NCBI RefSeq assembly: GCF_003634275.1
Contig: NZ_RBWY01000001.1
Span: forward strand, 803,955-867,954
Source: Orbus hercynius
GTDB lineage: Bacteria; Pseudomonadota; Gammaproteobacteria; Enterobacterales; Orbaceae
Length of the DNA: 64,000 bases
Direction of reading: 5' to 3'
Part shown: positions 46,303 to 58,700 of the stretch, in pieces
How the letters are laid out: each line of letters begins with the position of its first letter
Numbering within the stretch: the first letter of the stretch is position 1
Notes under the pieces: generated by a model
What the model saw: only the letters and a program-made list of their open reading frames with translations
The model's database searches: none
Told to the model about the DNA's origin: nothing
Made by a program: the position numbers and the translations under genes

Positions 46303-47205
46303 ATGATGGACGACAGCAAACACTTCAACGATCTCTATGCCTTTGTTCAGGTGGCAAAATTGGGCAGTTTTACCCAAGCAGCAACGGTGTTAAACGTGCA
46401 ACCATCCGCCTTAAGTCATCGCATAAATAGTTTGGAAAAACGTCTAAAAATCAAACTATTAAACCGAACCACCCGCTCAGTTTCTACCACCCAAGCGGGG
46501 CAACAATTATTGGAACGCACCGCACCGATGTTTACCAGTATCCAACAAGAGCTCAGTGCACTGGCTGATTATACCGATAGAATGAGTGGACGGATTCGCA
46601 TTAACTGCCCAGAGCGCCCGGCATTTGAGTTAATCTACCCCAAAATTAACGGTTTTTTAGCCACCAATCCTGATCTCAAATTAGAAGTATTTATTAATAA
46701 TCTTTATTGCGATATTGTTGCAGAACGCTTTGATTTTGGCGTGCGCTCAGGCAAAGATGTCGCACAAGATATGATAGCGGTACAAATTTCAGATGAAAAT
46801 ACGATGGCAGTAGTGGCTGCGCCGCCATATATTACCGAGTTTGGTGAACCTAAAAACACTAAAGATTTGATTAACCATCGCTGTATTGTCGTCTCATTCA
46901 ATCCAGAATATCGCTTAAGTGAATGGGAGTTTATGGAACAAAAACAGCTCAATAAAATCCGCGTTCCCGAAAACCTGATCTTTAATTCACAAGCCTTAGT
47001 CAAACAGTCAGTCATTGACGGTTTAGGCATTGCTTGGCTCCCTCGCACAACTGTACAAGCGGATATCCAAGCCGGTCGATTAGTTGAGATGCTAAAAAAA
47101 TCAGCCATTACCTATCCACCGATGTATCTTTACTACCCAACAAATAAACATAAAACCCCGGCCATGATTGCTTTTATTGCATTATTACGATGGGAACAAT
47201 CCTAA
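46303..47205 (+). CDS. LysR-family regulator of the exported-hydrolase cluster
   Basis: The 300-residue LTTR has a winged HTH at about 22-65 (SFTQAATVLNVQPSALSHRI, RTTRSVSTTQAG) and an effector-binding domain of the CrgA-like group (FDFGVRSG, IDGLGIAWLP). A second ATG three bases on is better spaced from the AGG ribosome site. It is divergent from the exported hydrolase across a repeat-bearing promoter, so it is the probable regulator of 46192-41919. It is clearly paralogous to the LysR gene at 48723. Confidence 0.92.
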   Translation: MMDDSKHFNDLYAFVQVAKLGSFTQAATVLNVQPSALSHRINSLEKRLKIKLLNRTTRSVSTTQAGQQLLERTAPMFTSIQQELSALADYTDRMSGRIRINCPERPAFELIYPKINGFLATNPDLKLEVFINNLYCDIVAERFDFGVRSGKDVAQDMIAVQISDENTMAVVAAPPYITEFGEPKNTKDLINHRCIVVSFNPEYRLSEWEFMEQKQLNKIRVPENLIFNSQALVKQSVIDGLGIAWLPRTTVQADIQAGRLVEMLKKSAITYPPMYLYYPTNKHKTPAMIAFIALLRWEQS

Positions 47206-47281
47206 CTGGGATTCAATAGTGATATGCTGTTTTTCAACCAAACATAGCCCTTTCGTAAAGTTACTATTATAAACATTATGG

Positions 47282-48475
47282 CTAATGGGGATGATTAGCA
47301 CCTTTATGGGGTAAAAAGATAACAAAAGCACAGACAAAGCTAAAAAGCGTCATAATTACAATCATTGTTGCCGGCGAATCAGTAGATAACCATGCTAATA
47401 ATGCGGAAGATATAATACCACTTCCGTATTGCAATGAACCAATTAGGGCTGATGCAGAACCGGCTATTTTAGCGACTGAATTTAACGCTGCTGCAGTTGA
47501 GCAGGCAGCAATAATGCCGTTCATAGAGAAAAATATAAACACCAAGATAATAATGCTGTAGACCTCACCAATTTGCCAATAAAATAAAATGGCTAAAATG
47601 AGTAATGCCACTAGGGCAATAATCGTTGCACAACGTAGCAATAAATCAAGGCTATATCTCATCACTAAACGGCGATTAATAAAACTTACCATAACCAACC
47701 CAATAATATTAATGCTAAATAACCAGCCATAATATTGTGCAGAAATACCATAATAATCGATATAGACAAATGGCGAACCGACAATAAATGCATAAGCCGC
47801 CACATAAAAAAATGTCACGCATAAGGTATAACGCATAAACTGCCAATTACCTAACAAAGCATAATAAGTAGAAAACGTTGATTTAATTGAACTCACTACC
47901 CGTTGCGGTGGCAGATGGGTTTCAGGTAAAAATAAAATACTCAATAATATTACAGTCCCAATAGCGGCTAATAACCAAAAAATACTATGCCATGAACTCA
48001 ATTGAATGAGTTGCCCTCCGATTAATGGCCCCGCAATAGGCGCAATCGCCATAACGATAGTCAACGTCGATAGCACTTGAGCCGCTTTCGTTTTGCTATA
48101 AAGATCACGCACAATCGCTCTTGCTATCATCGGTCCAGTGCATGCGCCAAACGCTTGAAATATGCGCCAAAAAATAATTTGTTCAATATCTTGTGACAGT
48201 GCACACCCAACAGACCCAATGATAAAGAGTATCATGCCAATAAAAAGTGGTTTCCGGCGCCCAATACGATCACTAATGGGCCCCCAAACAAGTTGCGCTA
48301 AAGCAAAACCCACTAAAAAACCAGTAATCGTCAATTCAATATCGCCGGATAAATCATGTTGCATTTGTGGCATTGCAGGTAAATATATATCAACTGACAA
48401 CGAGGTAACTGCCATTAAAGTGGCAAGAATGACCATCAGTAGCCAATTTGATATTGTGTGATTATGTTTTATCAT
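47282..48475 (-). CDS. Bcr/CflA-family MFS drug exporter
   Basis: The roughly 397-residue 12-span protein has Bcr/CflA marks: TSLSVDIYLPAMPQM in span 1, MFS motif A GPISDRIGRRKPLF after span 2, and RAIVRDLY/GPLIGGQLI before span 5. The family exports bicyclomycin, sulfonamides, chloramphenicol and small peptides by proton antiport. I start at ATG 48475; the open frame extends to 48526 but the added residues are basic and unlike the family. It is divergent from a LysR gene and close to the 3' end of NRPS2, which makes it the best export candidate in the window. Confidence 0.9.
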   Translation of the reverse strand: MIKHNHTISNWLLMVILATLMAVTSLSVDIYLPAMPQMQHDLSGDIELTITGFLVGFALAQLVWGPISDRIGRRKPLFIGMILFIIGSVGCALSQDIEQIIFWRIFQAFGACTGPMIARAIVRDLYSKTKAAQVLSTLTIVMAIAPIAGPLIGGQLIQLSSWHSIFWLLAAIGTVILLSILFLPETHLPPQRVVSSIKSTFSTYYALLGNWQFMRYTLCVTFFYVAAYAFIVGSPFVYIDYYGISAQYYGWLFSINIIGLVMVSFINRRLVMRYSLDLLLRCATIIALVALLILAILFYWQIGEVYSIIILVFIFFSMNGIIAACSTAAALNSVAKIAGSASALIGSLQYGSGIISSALLAWLSTDSPATMIVIMTLFSFVCAFVIFLPHKGANHPH

Positions 48476-48722
48476 TAACCGTCTACTCGTTAATATTTTA
48501 ATTTGCCCTTTAAAAATTACAATCAAAGTAATAGCGACCGCTTGACATTATAGCGCCCGATTTACCGGCAAGCACTATAACAGAAACAGCCGATATTCAT
48601 TAAGCCCGACATTTTGATTAGAGTTATATATTTTTTTTATTAATCTATGCTTTTTATACTCAATACGGTTACAATCATCGCCTTGTTATTCCCCAACATA
48701 GATCATTGATAGGTCTCTTTGT

Positions 48723-49649
48723 ATGCTTGAAAATTTAAATGACTTACGCGCATTTGTCATGATTGCCAATACAGGCAGTTTTACAAAAGCCGCTGGGCAG
48801 CTAGGCGTCGCACAATCCGCATTAAGTTACACAATTAAAACCCTTGAACAGCGCTTAGCCATTCAATTATTCACACGAACAACCCGGAGTGTGTCATTAA
48901 CACCGGCTGGAGAACAGCTGTTTAATGATATTGATCCATTAATAATGGCTTTAGATCAAAAAATTACCAAACTTAATCACTTCCGTGATACGCCTCACGG
49001 CAAACTAAGGATTAATGGTACTGAACATGCGATTAATATTCTATTATGGGATAAATTAGCTGCATTTGCTAAAAACTTTCCTCATATTCAATTAGAAATT
49101 ACCACAGATTATGCCCGGTCAGATATTGTTAAAGATCGCTATGATATTGGTATTCGTTTAGGGAATCATGTCGCACAAGACATGATTGCAAAGCAAATCA
49201 CTGAACCGTTACAGATGATTACTGTCGCCTCGCCAGATTATCTGCACAAATATGGTATCCCCCAAACACCATTAGAATTATATCAGCACCGCTGTATTAG
49301 CATGCGTTTACCTTCTAATGAAAAAGTCATGGCCTGGGATCTCACTGACGTCACCGCATCAACGTCATCACATAAAAATCTTCTTCATTTCAACCCAAAC
49401 TTCGCAATCGTTTTGAGTAATGCTCGATTAAAAGTCAAAGCAGCCATTGACGGTTTAGGTATTACTTGGTTACCAAAAACGATGATCAACGATGAGATTG
49501 AAAAAGAGCAATTGATCGAATTATTACCAAATTGGCGAACCACTTATCCCCCTTATTATCTCTATTATCCCAATCGCAGCGAATCTCAACCATTGCTCCG
49601 CCTACTCATCGACGCATTATGCCAAGTGCAGACAAAGACCAGATCTTAA
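48723..49649 (+). CDS. LysR-family regulator divergent from the Bcr/CflA gene
   Basis: The 308-residue LTTR has the HTH SFTKAAGQLGVAQSALSYTI with RTTRSVSLTPAG, then an effector domain with YDIGIRLG, IDGLGITWLP and YYLYYPNRSE. It is the same subgroup as the regulator at 46303. It is divergent from the exporter across about 250 bases, so control of that exporter is expected. It converges on NRPS2 and ends shortly before a 13-bp hairpin. Confidence 0.92.
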   Translation: MLENLNDLRAFVMIANTGSFTKAAGQLGVAQSALSYTIKTLEQRLAIQLFTRTTRSVSLTPAGEQLFNDIDPLIMALDQKITKLNHFRDTPHGKLRINGTEHAINILLWDKLAAFAKNFPHIQLEITTDYARSDIVKDRYDIGIRLGNHVAQDMIAKQITEPLQMITVASPDYLHKYGIPQTPLELYQHRCISMRLPSNEKVMAWDLTDVTASTSSHKNLLHFNPNFAIVLSNARLKVKAAIDGLGITWLPKTMINDEIEKEQLIELLPNWRTTYPPYYLYYPNRSESQPLLRLLIDALCQVQTKTRS

Positions 49650-49686
49650 TTAGATGATAGACTGACCCGTTGACTAACAGAATTTA

Positions 49687-49715
49687 GCCATATTGATAAA
49701 GATTATCAATATGGC
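49687..49715. terminator. perfect 13-bp hairpin between LysR and NRPS2
   Basis: GCCATATTGATAA (49687-49699), loop AGA, TTATCAATATGGC (49703-49715), between convergent stops at 49649 and 49753. Short A/T stretches flank both sides (AATTT), so it can act in both directions. Confidence 0.75.
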
Positions 49716-49752
49716 AATTTAACGTGATTAATCAACTCGACTTATCACGGTT

Positions 49753-52700
49753 TCATTTAAGGACATTAAGTAATTGATCGATAATCTCCTGTTCTTTTTC
49801 GAGAATTTTATAGTGATCGGTTGATAATGGCACCACACGTAATTGCTCGGCTGAGTAAAGGTAAGCATCAATATTATTAAAGGTATACTTATGATGTAAC
49901 GCACCAAATCCTTTTTCTTGCATAGCCTTAAATAAAAGCACCTTGGTATATTTCAGTTTAGCTGATAACGGTTGTAAAGAGAGCTTCATATCAACATCTG
50001 CAACTGACACAACATTAGCCCGCAAATATTTAGGAATATTTAATTCTAGCATTAACTGATCTAAATCAATATTCGGCCTATCCTCATTAAGATCATCCTG
50101 ATTAAGTAGCCAAGTATCTAGCGCACATATTTTGATGTTCGTAAAGTTTCTAGCCTCTAACATCGTCGCTATTTCCAATGCAATTTGTCCGCCTAGCGAC
50201 CAACCTAATAATGTAATTGGTTGATTAAAATCACAAATTTTATCGATATACGACAAATAATAGCGAGCTAATTGCGAAATGTGATCAATTTTATTTTCAT
50301 GATAAAAATTATAAGAATCCACACCATAACAACAGTAATGATGGGCTAATCGATTAGCTAATGATAAATAAACCGAGCACCCTCCCATTCCAGGATGAAT
50401 CATAAATAATTGTGGTTTATCGGTTATGGCTGACATCGCAATAACCGGATTAAACACCAACTTATCGGTGGTGCTGAGTTTGATTGCCAATGCTTTTATC
50501 GTATGCGCATTTAAAATATCAACTAAAGACAACTTGACTTGAAATACTTGATTAATACGGCTATTGAGCTTCATTGCCAAAATACTATTGCCGCCTAATG
50601 TAAAGAAATTATGCGTCATACTAATCTCACCAACAGCAATATTGAGTGTATCAGCAAAGATTTCACTTAATATCATTTCGTGCTCATTTTCAGGTGAGAC
50701 ATGCACAACCGAGTGTGTCAATTCAGGTTTAGGAAGTTGTTTCCTATCGAGTTTACCATTGGATGTGACTGGCAGCGCATCGAGATGTACAAAGGCCGTT
50801 GGAATCATATACTCAGGTAATTTTTGACGTAGATGTGACATAATCTCTTGCGTATCGAGCTCGCAATTAGCCACATAGTAAGCAACAAGATACTTATCTT
50901 TTACTGATCGCTCATAGGCAATAACCACCGCATAATTAATGGCAAAATAGTTCATCAAACAGGCTTCAATCTCATTGAGTTCGATGCGATAACCGCGTAT
51001 TTTAACCTGAAAATCATTACGCCCAAGGTACTCAATATTACCATCTTGCATGTAGCGAACAACATCGCCAGTTTTATAAATACGGCTATTATACTGCTGT
51101 TGCAGCTCTTGTGCTGTTTGAAAAGGATTAGCAATAAAACGTTCATTCGAGAGTGTTGGATTATGTAAATAACCTCGTGCAACACCATCTCCGCCTACAT
51201 AAAGCTCTCCAATGCCCCCTAAGGGTACCGCTTGCAAGCAGTCATCTAATACATAGGCTGATGTATTATCAATCGGTTTACCAATTAACACCTGTTTAAT
51301 ACCTGGCTCGTTACAATCGTAATATAGCACATCAACGGTGGCCTCAGTAGGTCCATATAGATTATGTATTTGGCAATTTGGTAATAATCGATGGCAATGT
51401 TGCACTTCATATAAGTTCAGTGCTTCACCACTGCAAAATAAGTACTTTAATTTCTGTAACTTAGCTTGTAGTGATGGCTGTGCTGCGATTGTTTCAACAA
51501 ATGCAACGAGCATTGATGGTACAAAATGCAGTACCGTAACCTGCTCAGACTCAATTAATGTTGCTAAATATACATTATCTTTATAATGCTCTGAATGGGA
51601 AAAGACGATACATGCACCATACCAATTCGCCCAAAATAGCTCCCAGACTGAGACATCAAAGGTATAATTGGTTTTTTGTAAAATCCGATCTTGCGGGTTG
51701 ATTGGATACGCTTTATGCATCCAAAGAATCCGATTAATCACCCCCCTGTGTTCTAGCATTACACCTTTCGGATTGCCGGTAGTTCCACTGGTATAGATAA
51801 CGTATGCTAAATTATTTGCCGTTGCGATAGGGCTCAAATGATTAGCTGTATAACGAGCAACCTGTGCAATTATCGCTGTTGATTGCAAATCGACCACGCA
51901 TTGATCTGCCGCTACCAAAGAGAGGCATTTATCATAACATGCCGTCACCGTTAAGATAACCTTCGCCTTAGTATCAGTTAAAATATAACGAGATCGATCT
52001 GTTGGTGCTAACGGATCAATCGGCACATAGGCCCCACCCGACTTCAAAATTGCTAATATTGCAATCGGCATAAATAGTGATCGATCCAAATAAAGTGCCA
52101 CCAAATCATCACCTTGAATGGCAAAATTATCCCTTAAATACGCGGCTAACTGATTGGCTTGTTCATTCAACTGACGGTAGGATAATCCTTCTCCCTCATA
52201 AATCACAGCAATATTATCCGGCGTTCTAATGACTTGTTCTTCGAACATTTGATGTATCGTTTTATTATGCGGATAATCTTGTTTAGTTTGATTCCACTGC
52301 ATAATAACTTTGTTATAGTTAACCTCATCAAGATAGCGTAATTGCTTAATCGTTTGATTTCGATTCGCTAACTCACTGAGCTGATCGAGGATATAGCAAT
52401 AAACATTGATATAATTGGTTATCGTTTCAGCTTTAAATAATGATGTCGCATAGTTAAAATTACCGCTGATTATTGTTTGGCTATCATCAAGCATGGTCGA
52501 TAAATCAAATTTAGCAATATTATAACCCGAACTAGCTTGATAAGGCATGAATATTGATTTAGCCTCATTTTGGTCTATAACGCCGAAAGATTGTAATCCA
52601 AACATGACCTGAAATAGCGGATGCCGTGATGTGTCTTTTTCAATCTTCAGTGCTTCTACCAATTTTTCAAATGGAAGATCTTGATGTTGTTGAGCTTCAT

Positions 52701-55700
52701 GCTGCAAAATCCCCGTTGCTTGAATAAAATCAATTACACTTTGATCTGGATCAATTTCACGCCGTAAGGTTAACGTATTGACAAAAAATCCCATCGTATC
52801 TTCAATGCCAGAATAATGTCTACCTGCAATTGGTGTACCTAGAATAATATCGGATTGATTGCTATAAGCTCTAAGGAATAAATAATATCCACTTAATAGT
52901 ACCGTATATAAGCTTACGTTCAAATCAGCCGCCAGTTGTCTAAGTTTTTGACTCGTCTCAAGCGTTAGATGAAAGCCGATATCAGCGCCACGGTAATCAA
53001 TCTGGCTTGGCCGAGGATAATCAACTGGTAAATTTAATGGCTGATAATCAACTAATCTATTATACCAATAATCTAGCTGTGATTGTAAACGCACGCCTTG
53101 TAGATATTGCCGCTGCCATAATGCAAACTCTTTATATTGAACATTGACAGGTACAAGCTCGACTTGATTATCTGTGCTGCTAAAGAAATGATAATAGTGA
53201 TTTAACTCTTTCATCAATAAATCAACAGACCAACCATCAAAAGCAATATGATGAATGACTAAGCTCAGATAGCATATCTCACCAAGCTGATAACTTTGTG
53301 CTGACAATGGAATTTGCTTGGTCAAATCAAAGATCTGATTAATATGCGCCGTCATCTGTGCATTTAATTCAGCCGTCGTTTGGCATAAGATAGGATCAAG
53401 TGCAATATGCACACTGTCTGAAGATAAAATATATTGATAACCAACACCATCTATATTCGTTTTTATAATCGTACGTAGGATTTCATGCCGCTGCACAATT
53501 TTATTAAGCGCTTTCGCTAACACAGTAAATGAAATATCTTGAGTAAACTGCAATGTTAACGGAATATTATAAGCACAGCTCCCCCCTTCATAATTATCAA
53601 TAAACCATAAGCGTTCTTGGGCAAAAGATAGCAATTGATCTTGCGCTTGCTTAACTTGTGGAGCTTTGATTACCAACTGAGAACTCACTGCGCTATCAAT
53701 ATACTCACTGATTGCTTGAATGGTTTTATAATGAAAAATATCAGCAATATGCACCGCTTTAGCTGTTTTATCAGCAAGCCGAGTTGCGAGTTTAATGGCT
53801 AAAATACTGTTACCACCCATCCTAAAAAAATCATCCGTGATACTGATAGAATCTGTTGGCAACGCAAGTAACTGACTATAAACCTCGGTCACAATATGTT
53901 CGGTTTGAGTTACCGCTTTAACGCATGTTGTCGTTGGACTAAAACTTACCGCGGGTAACTGGGAGCGGTTAACTTTACCTGCAAGCGTTAAAGGTAATTC
54001 CTCAAGGTGGATAAACGACGCTGGGATCATATATTCAGGCAGTGACTGTTTAAGATGAACAATTAAATCATCCGTTTGAATTGATTCATCAGCGACGTAA
54101 TAAGCTATCAGCTGTTTATCGCCTTGAGCGTTATCACAAGCCAGCACCAGCGCTTGTTTAACCACTTGATATTGAATTAATTGTGCTTCAATTTCAGCCA
54201 ATTCAATACGAAAGCCTCTAATTTTGACCTGAAAATCATTACGACCAATATATTCAAGGCTACCATCCTCAAGATAACGGACAATATCCCCTGTTTTATA
54301 AAGTCGGCAATTATGGCCGTTTAATCGCTGTATTTCGCTCTGAAATGGATTATCAATAAAAACACGGCGAGTGAGCTCACTATTATTCAAATAGCCCCTT
54401 GCTACTCCGACCCCACCAATATAGAGCTCACCAAAAGCTCCAACCGGAACGGGTCGTAACTGCCTATCAAGGACATAAACCGACGCATTATAAATTGGCC
54501 TACCAATATTACTATTGATATCACCCGATCGATAATGGTGGTAAGTTACCCAAATCGTTGCCTCAGTTGGACCATACGCATTGATTAATTGCCGCTTATT
54601 AGCCAAGTAATGGTCAACAATTTGCTGTGACACACTTTCCCCCCCAAGCAATATTTTATCAATTGGGATAATGGTGGTTTTATCCAATAAAGCCGGCGGA
54701 ATAAAAGCATAATTGATATGTTGTTCGGTAGCATACTCAATAAGTGCCTGTAGATCTAAACATTTATCTTGAGCAAAGATATGCAGGCAGTTTCCGGTTA
54801 ATAGCGTCGTAAACACATCTAGCACATGGGCATCAAATGTATAGTCAGAGTACCATAATATATTTTGAGTGGTAGTATCAACGGCGCATGCCGCGAGTCC
54901 CATAACAGATCTTTGAATATAAGTTGCATTAATAACACAATGATGCTCAATCATCACCCCTTTAGGTCGTCCGGTCGTGCCACTAGTATAAATAATATAC
55001 GCTAAATCGTTGGCTGTAGCTGAGCAATCTAAGTTATTGATATCAATAGTGTTTAAGTTATTCCGAACATCAATATCATCTAAGTTTAATAACGTCGTTG
55101 TCGTTTTAAGGGACTTGCTTAATGCATCAATATGCTGTGAGGATGTCATCACCACTTTACAACAAGTGTCATAAACTATCCAATTTTGCCTTTCTGACGG
55201 CAATTTAGGACTTAGTGGTACATAAGCGCCACCCGCTTTAAGTACAGCTAACATACTGACAATAAGCTGCTCAGTTTTATCTAGACAAATAGCCACTAAA
55301 TCATCAGGCTGTATCTGAAATTGTTGTTTTAAATAAGTCGCTAATTGATTCGCACGTTCGTTTAATTGCTGATAAGTTAAGCGGCAATTTTCGTAAACAA
55401 CCGCAATATTGTCAGGTGTTCGTGCGGCTTGCACTTCAAACATCTGCGCGATCGTTTTATCACATGGATAATCAAGTTGAGTTTGATTCCAACGATGAAT
55501 CACTTTGTCATAACTTGAATCGTTAAGGTAGCGTAATTGGCTAATAGGTTGTTGCTGTAAGTAAGCCTCGCCCATTTGCTTCAAAATATCGCTATATACC
55601 TCAATATATCGAGCGATTGTTTCAGGATTAAATAACGCCGTTGCATAGTTGAAAAATCCCTTAATGACGTCTTGGCTATCGTCAAGTATGGTGGTTAAAT

Positions 55701-58700
55701 CAAATTTTGCTACCTGATACTGTGCACAATCCGTTTGATAAGTGGTAAAGAGTGATTCGGATTGGCAATCATTGATTGATGAACCAAATGACTGTACTCC
55801 AAACATAACTTGGAAAATAGGATGTCTAGATGGATCTTGTGTGGTGCTTAGGGCATCAACTAACTTTTCAAAGGGCAAATCCTGATACTGCTGTGCTTCA
55901 ATCAGTTGCTGACCCGTTGTACGGATAAAATCTGCAAGTGGCATGTATTCATCAATTTCACGTCTCAATACTAAAGTATTAACAAAAAAGCCCATGGTAT
56001 TTTCAATATCCGCATACTGCCTACCCGCTATTGGCGTACCTAATATAATATCGGATTGATTACTGTAAGCTTGTAATAGCAGATAATAACCACTGAGTAA
56101 TACAGTGTATAAACTGACATTCAAATTCGCGGCTAATTGTCTGAGTTGCTGACTCGTTTCAAGTGTTAAACTAAAGTGAATATCGTTACCGCGATAATCC
56201 ATTAGCTTCGGCCTTGGGTGATCGAGCGGTAAATTTAGCAGTTGATAATCTTGTAACTTATTGCGCCAGTAATCGAGCTGAGTCTGGAGATGCTCACCTT
56301 GCAAATATTGGCGCTGCCATAAGGCAAAATCCTTATATTGAATCGCAACGGCCGGAAGATCTGGCTCGGACTTTGATGCATTAAATAACAGATAATAATA
56401 GTTAAGCTCTTTAATGAGCAGATCAATTGACCACCCATCAAAGGCAATATGATGAATGACTAAGCTTAGATACGTCTGCGCAGATAATTGATAACTTTGT
56501 ACCGATAAAGGTGTATCTGTTGCTAAGTCAAAGACTTGATGAATATGCGTTGTAATCGCTTGATTTAACTCATCGATATGCTGACATTTTTTATGCTCAA
56601 TATTGAGTTTAACGCGCTCCATTGGTAAAACTTGTTGATAACCTTCTCCCGCACTATTCGTTTTAATGATGGTTCTTAATATTTCGTGGCGCTCAAGGAT
56701 TTTATTTAACGCTTGCGTTAAAGTTATCAGTGAAAGTTGTTGATTAAGCTGTAATACTAATGGAATATTATAAGCATTACTTCCCCTTTCGTAGCGATCA
56801 ATAAACCATAGACGTTCTTGCGCAAATGATAATAATTGCTGTTCTACACAATCAACTTGTTGCGGTAGAATGGCGCGTTGCTGACTAGCTATCTTATCAA
56901 TATACTGACTTAGTCGACTGATGGTTTTGTAGTTAAAAATATCAGCAACATGCACTGATTTACGACAACTATTGGTAATTCGATTAGCAAGTTTAATGGC
57001 TAAAATACTGTTGCCACCTAATCTAAAAAAGTCATCGTTGATGCTAATATTGTCAGTATCTAGCACCAATAATTCGCTAAACAATTTAGCAATTCGATGT
57101 TCGGTGATGCTCATCGCTGCAACATGTTGACGATCGGCCACAAGTGTTGCCGTTGGTAGCGCGGCAAGATTAACTTTACCGTTAAGCGTCAGTGGTAAAG
57201 TATCTAGCTGAATAAACGCTGCGGGGATCATGTATTCTGGTAAAAATTGTGCCAAATAATCCTGTAGCTGATGATTTTCAATCGGTTGCAAAGCAAGATA
57301 GTAAGCAATAAGCTGTTTATCACCGTGCGAGTTATTACGAGCAATAACTAATGCTTGTTTGACTTGTGGGTGCTTGGCGAGTTGTGTCTCAATTTCAGCA
57401 AGCTCAATTCTAAAACCTCGAATTTTCACTTGAAAATCGTTACGCCCTAAATATTCCACAATACCATTATCAAGATAACGAACTAAATCACCCGTTTTAT
57501 ATAGCCGTGCATTACGACCTTGTGTGCGCTGTTTTTCACTTTGGAATGGATTTGCAATAAACACTTTCGCCGTTAATTCTGGATTATTTAAATACCCTAA
57601 TCCAACGCCTTCTCCGCCAATATAGAGCTCCCCTATGCCACCGAGTGGTACAGGGCGTAGATGAGGGTCTAAAATATACAATGAGGTGTTATTAATCGGT
57701 CGCCCAATTGGTACATTCACACTGAAAGGTTGAGTAGCGGTATTAATCTGGTAGGTCACCGCAAAGGTGGTTGTTTCCGTTGGGCCATAGCCATTGACTA
57801 ATTTTACATTTGGATATTGTTGCCTAAATTGGTTGACATGGTAAGCCGATAGCGCCTCACCACCGACTAGTATATATTTTAACAAACCGAGATTTTTAAC
57901 GCCGGCATCCACTAAAATATTAAAGAATGCTGCCGTAATAAAACAGTTACTAATTTTATAATTAACCAGTAAATGATTAAATTGTTCAAGGTCTAAAAAG
58001 CGCTGTTTTTCAGCGATAACAACACTCGCACCATTGAGTAATGGACCAAAAATATCGTAAATTGAAGCATCAAATTGATAACCGGAGATATCAAGGAAGC
58101 GATCACTTGGCGTAATCTCAGTATAACGAGGATTTATCACTAACCGGTTAACATTATAGTGGCAAATTAAAGTCCCTTTAGGCTGACCGGTTGTCCCACT
58201 GGTATAAATTGCGTAAGCCAAATCAGTAGGTTGAGTTTTGCTAATGATATTTTTGTGACACTGTAACGAAATTAACTCATGTAGATTATCCTGATCGATA
58301 ACAATCAGTGCGACATCAGGAGAAAATTGCTTAATTTTTGATTCATAACATGTTTGTGTAATGACTGCTTTAACTTTCGCATCATCGATAATATAAGCAT
58401 TACGCTCGTTTGGCGTATCGGGGTCAATTGGCACATAAGCCCCCCCGGCTTTGAGTACAGCAAGCATGGCGATCACGATTTGTTCGCTACGATTTAAATA
58501 TAAACCGATAAAATCATTCGGCTGAATTTGATAGTGTGTTTGCAAATAATGTGCTAATTGATTAGCCTGCTGATTTAGCTGTGCATAAGTTAGCGTCACA
58601 TCATTAAACATCACTGCCGGAGAATATGCAAATTGAGTTACCTGCTCTTCAAATAGATTAACGATCGTTTTATCGGCATAGAACTCACAATCAGTGTCAT

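Noticed and set aside
49687-49715. Fur-like reading of TTGATAAAGATTATCAA
   Set aside because: It is the centre of a perfect 13-bp hairpin between convergent genes, so a terminator explains it better.
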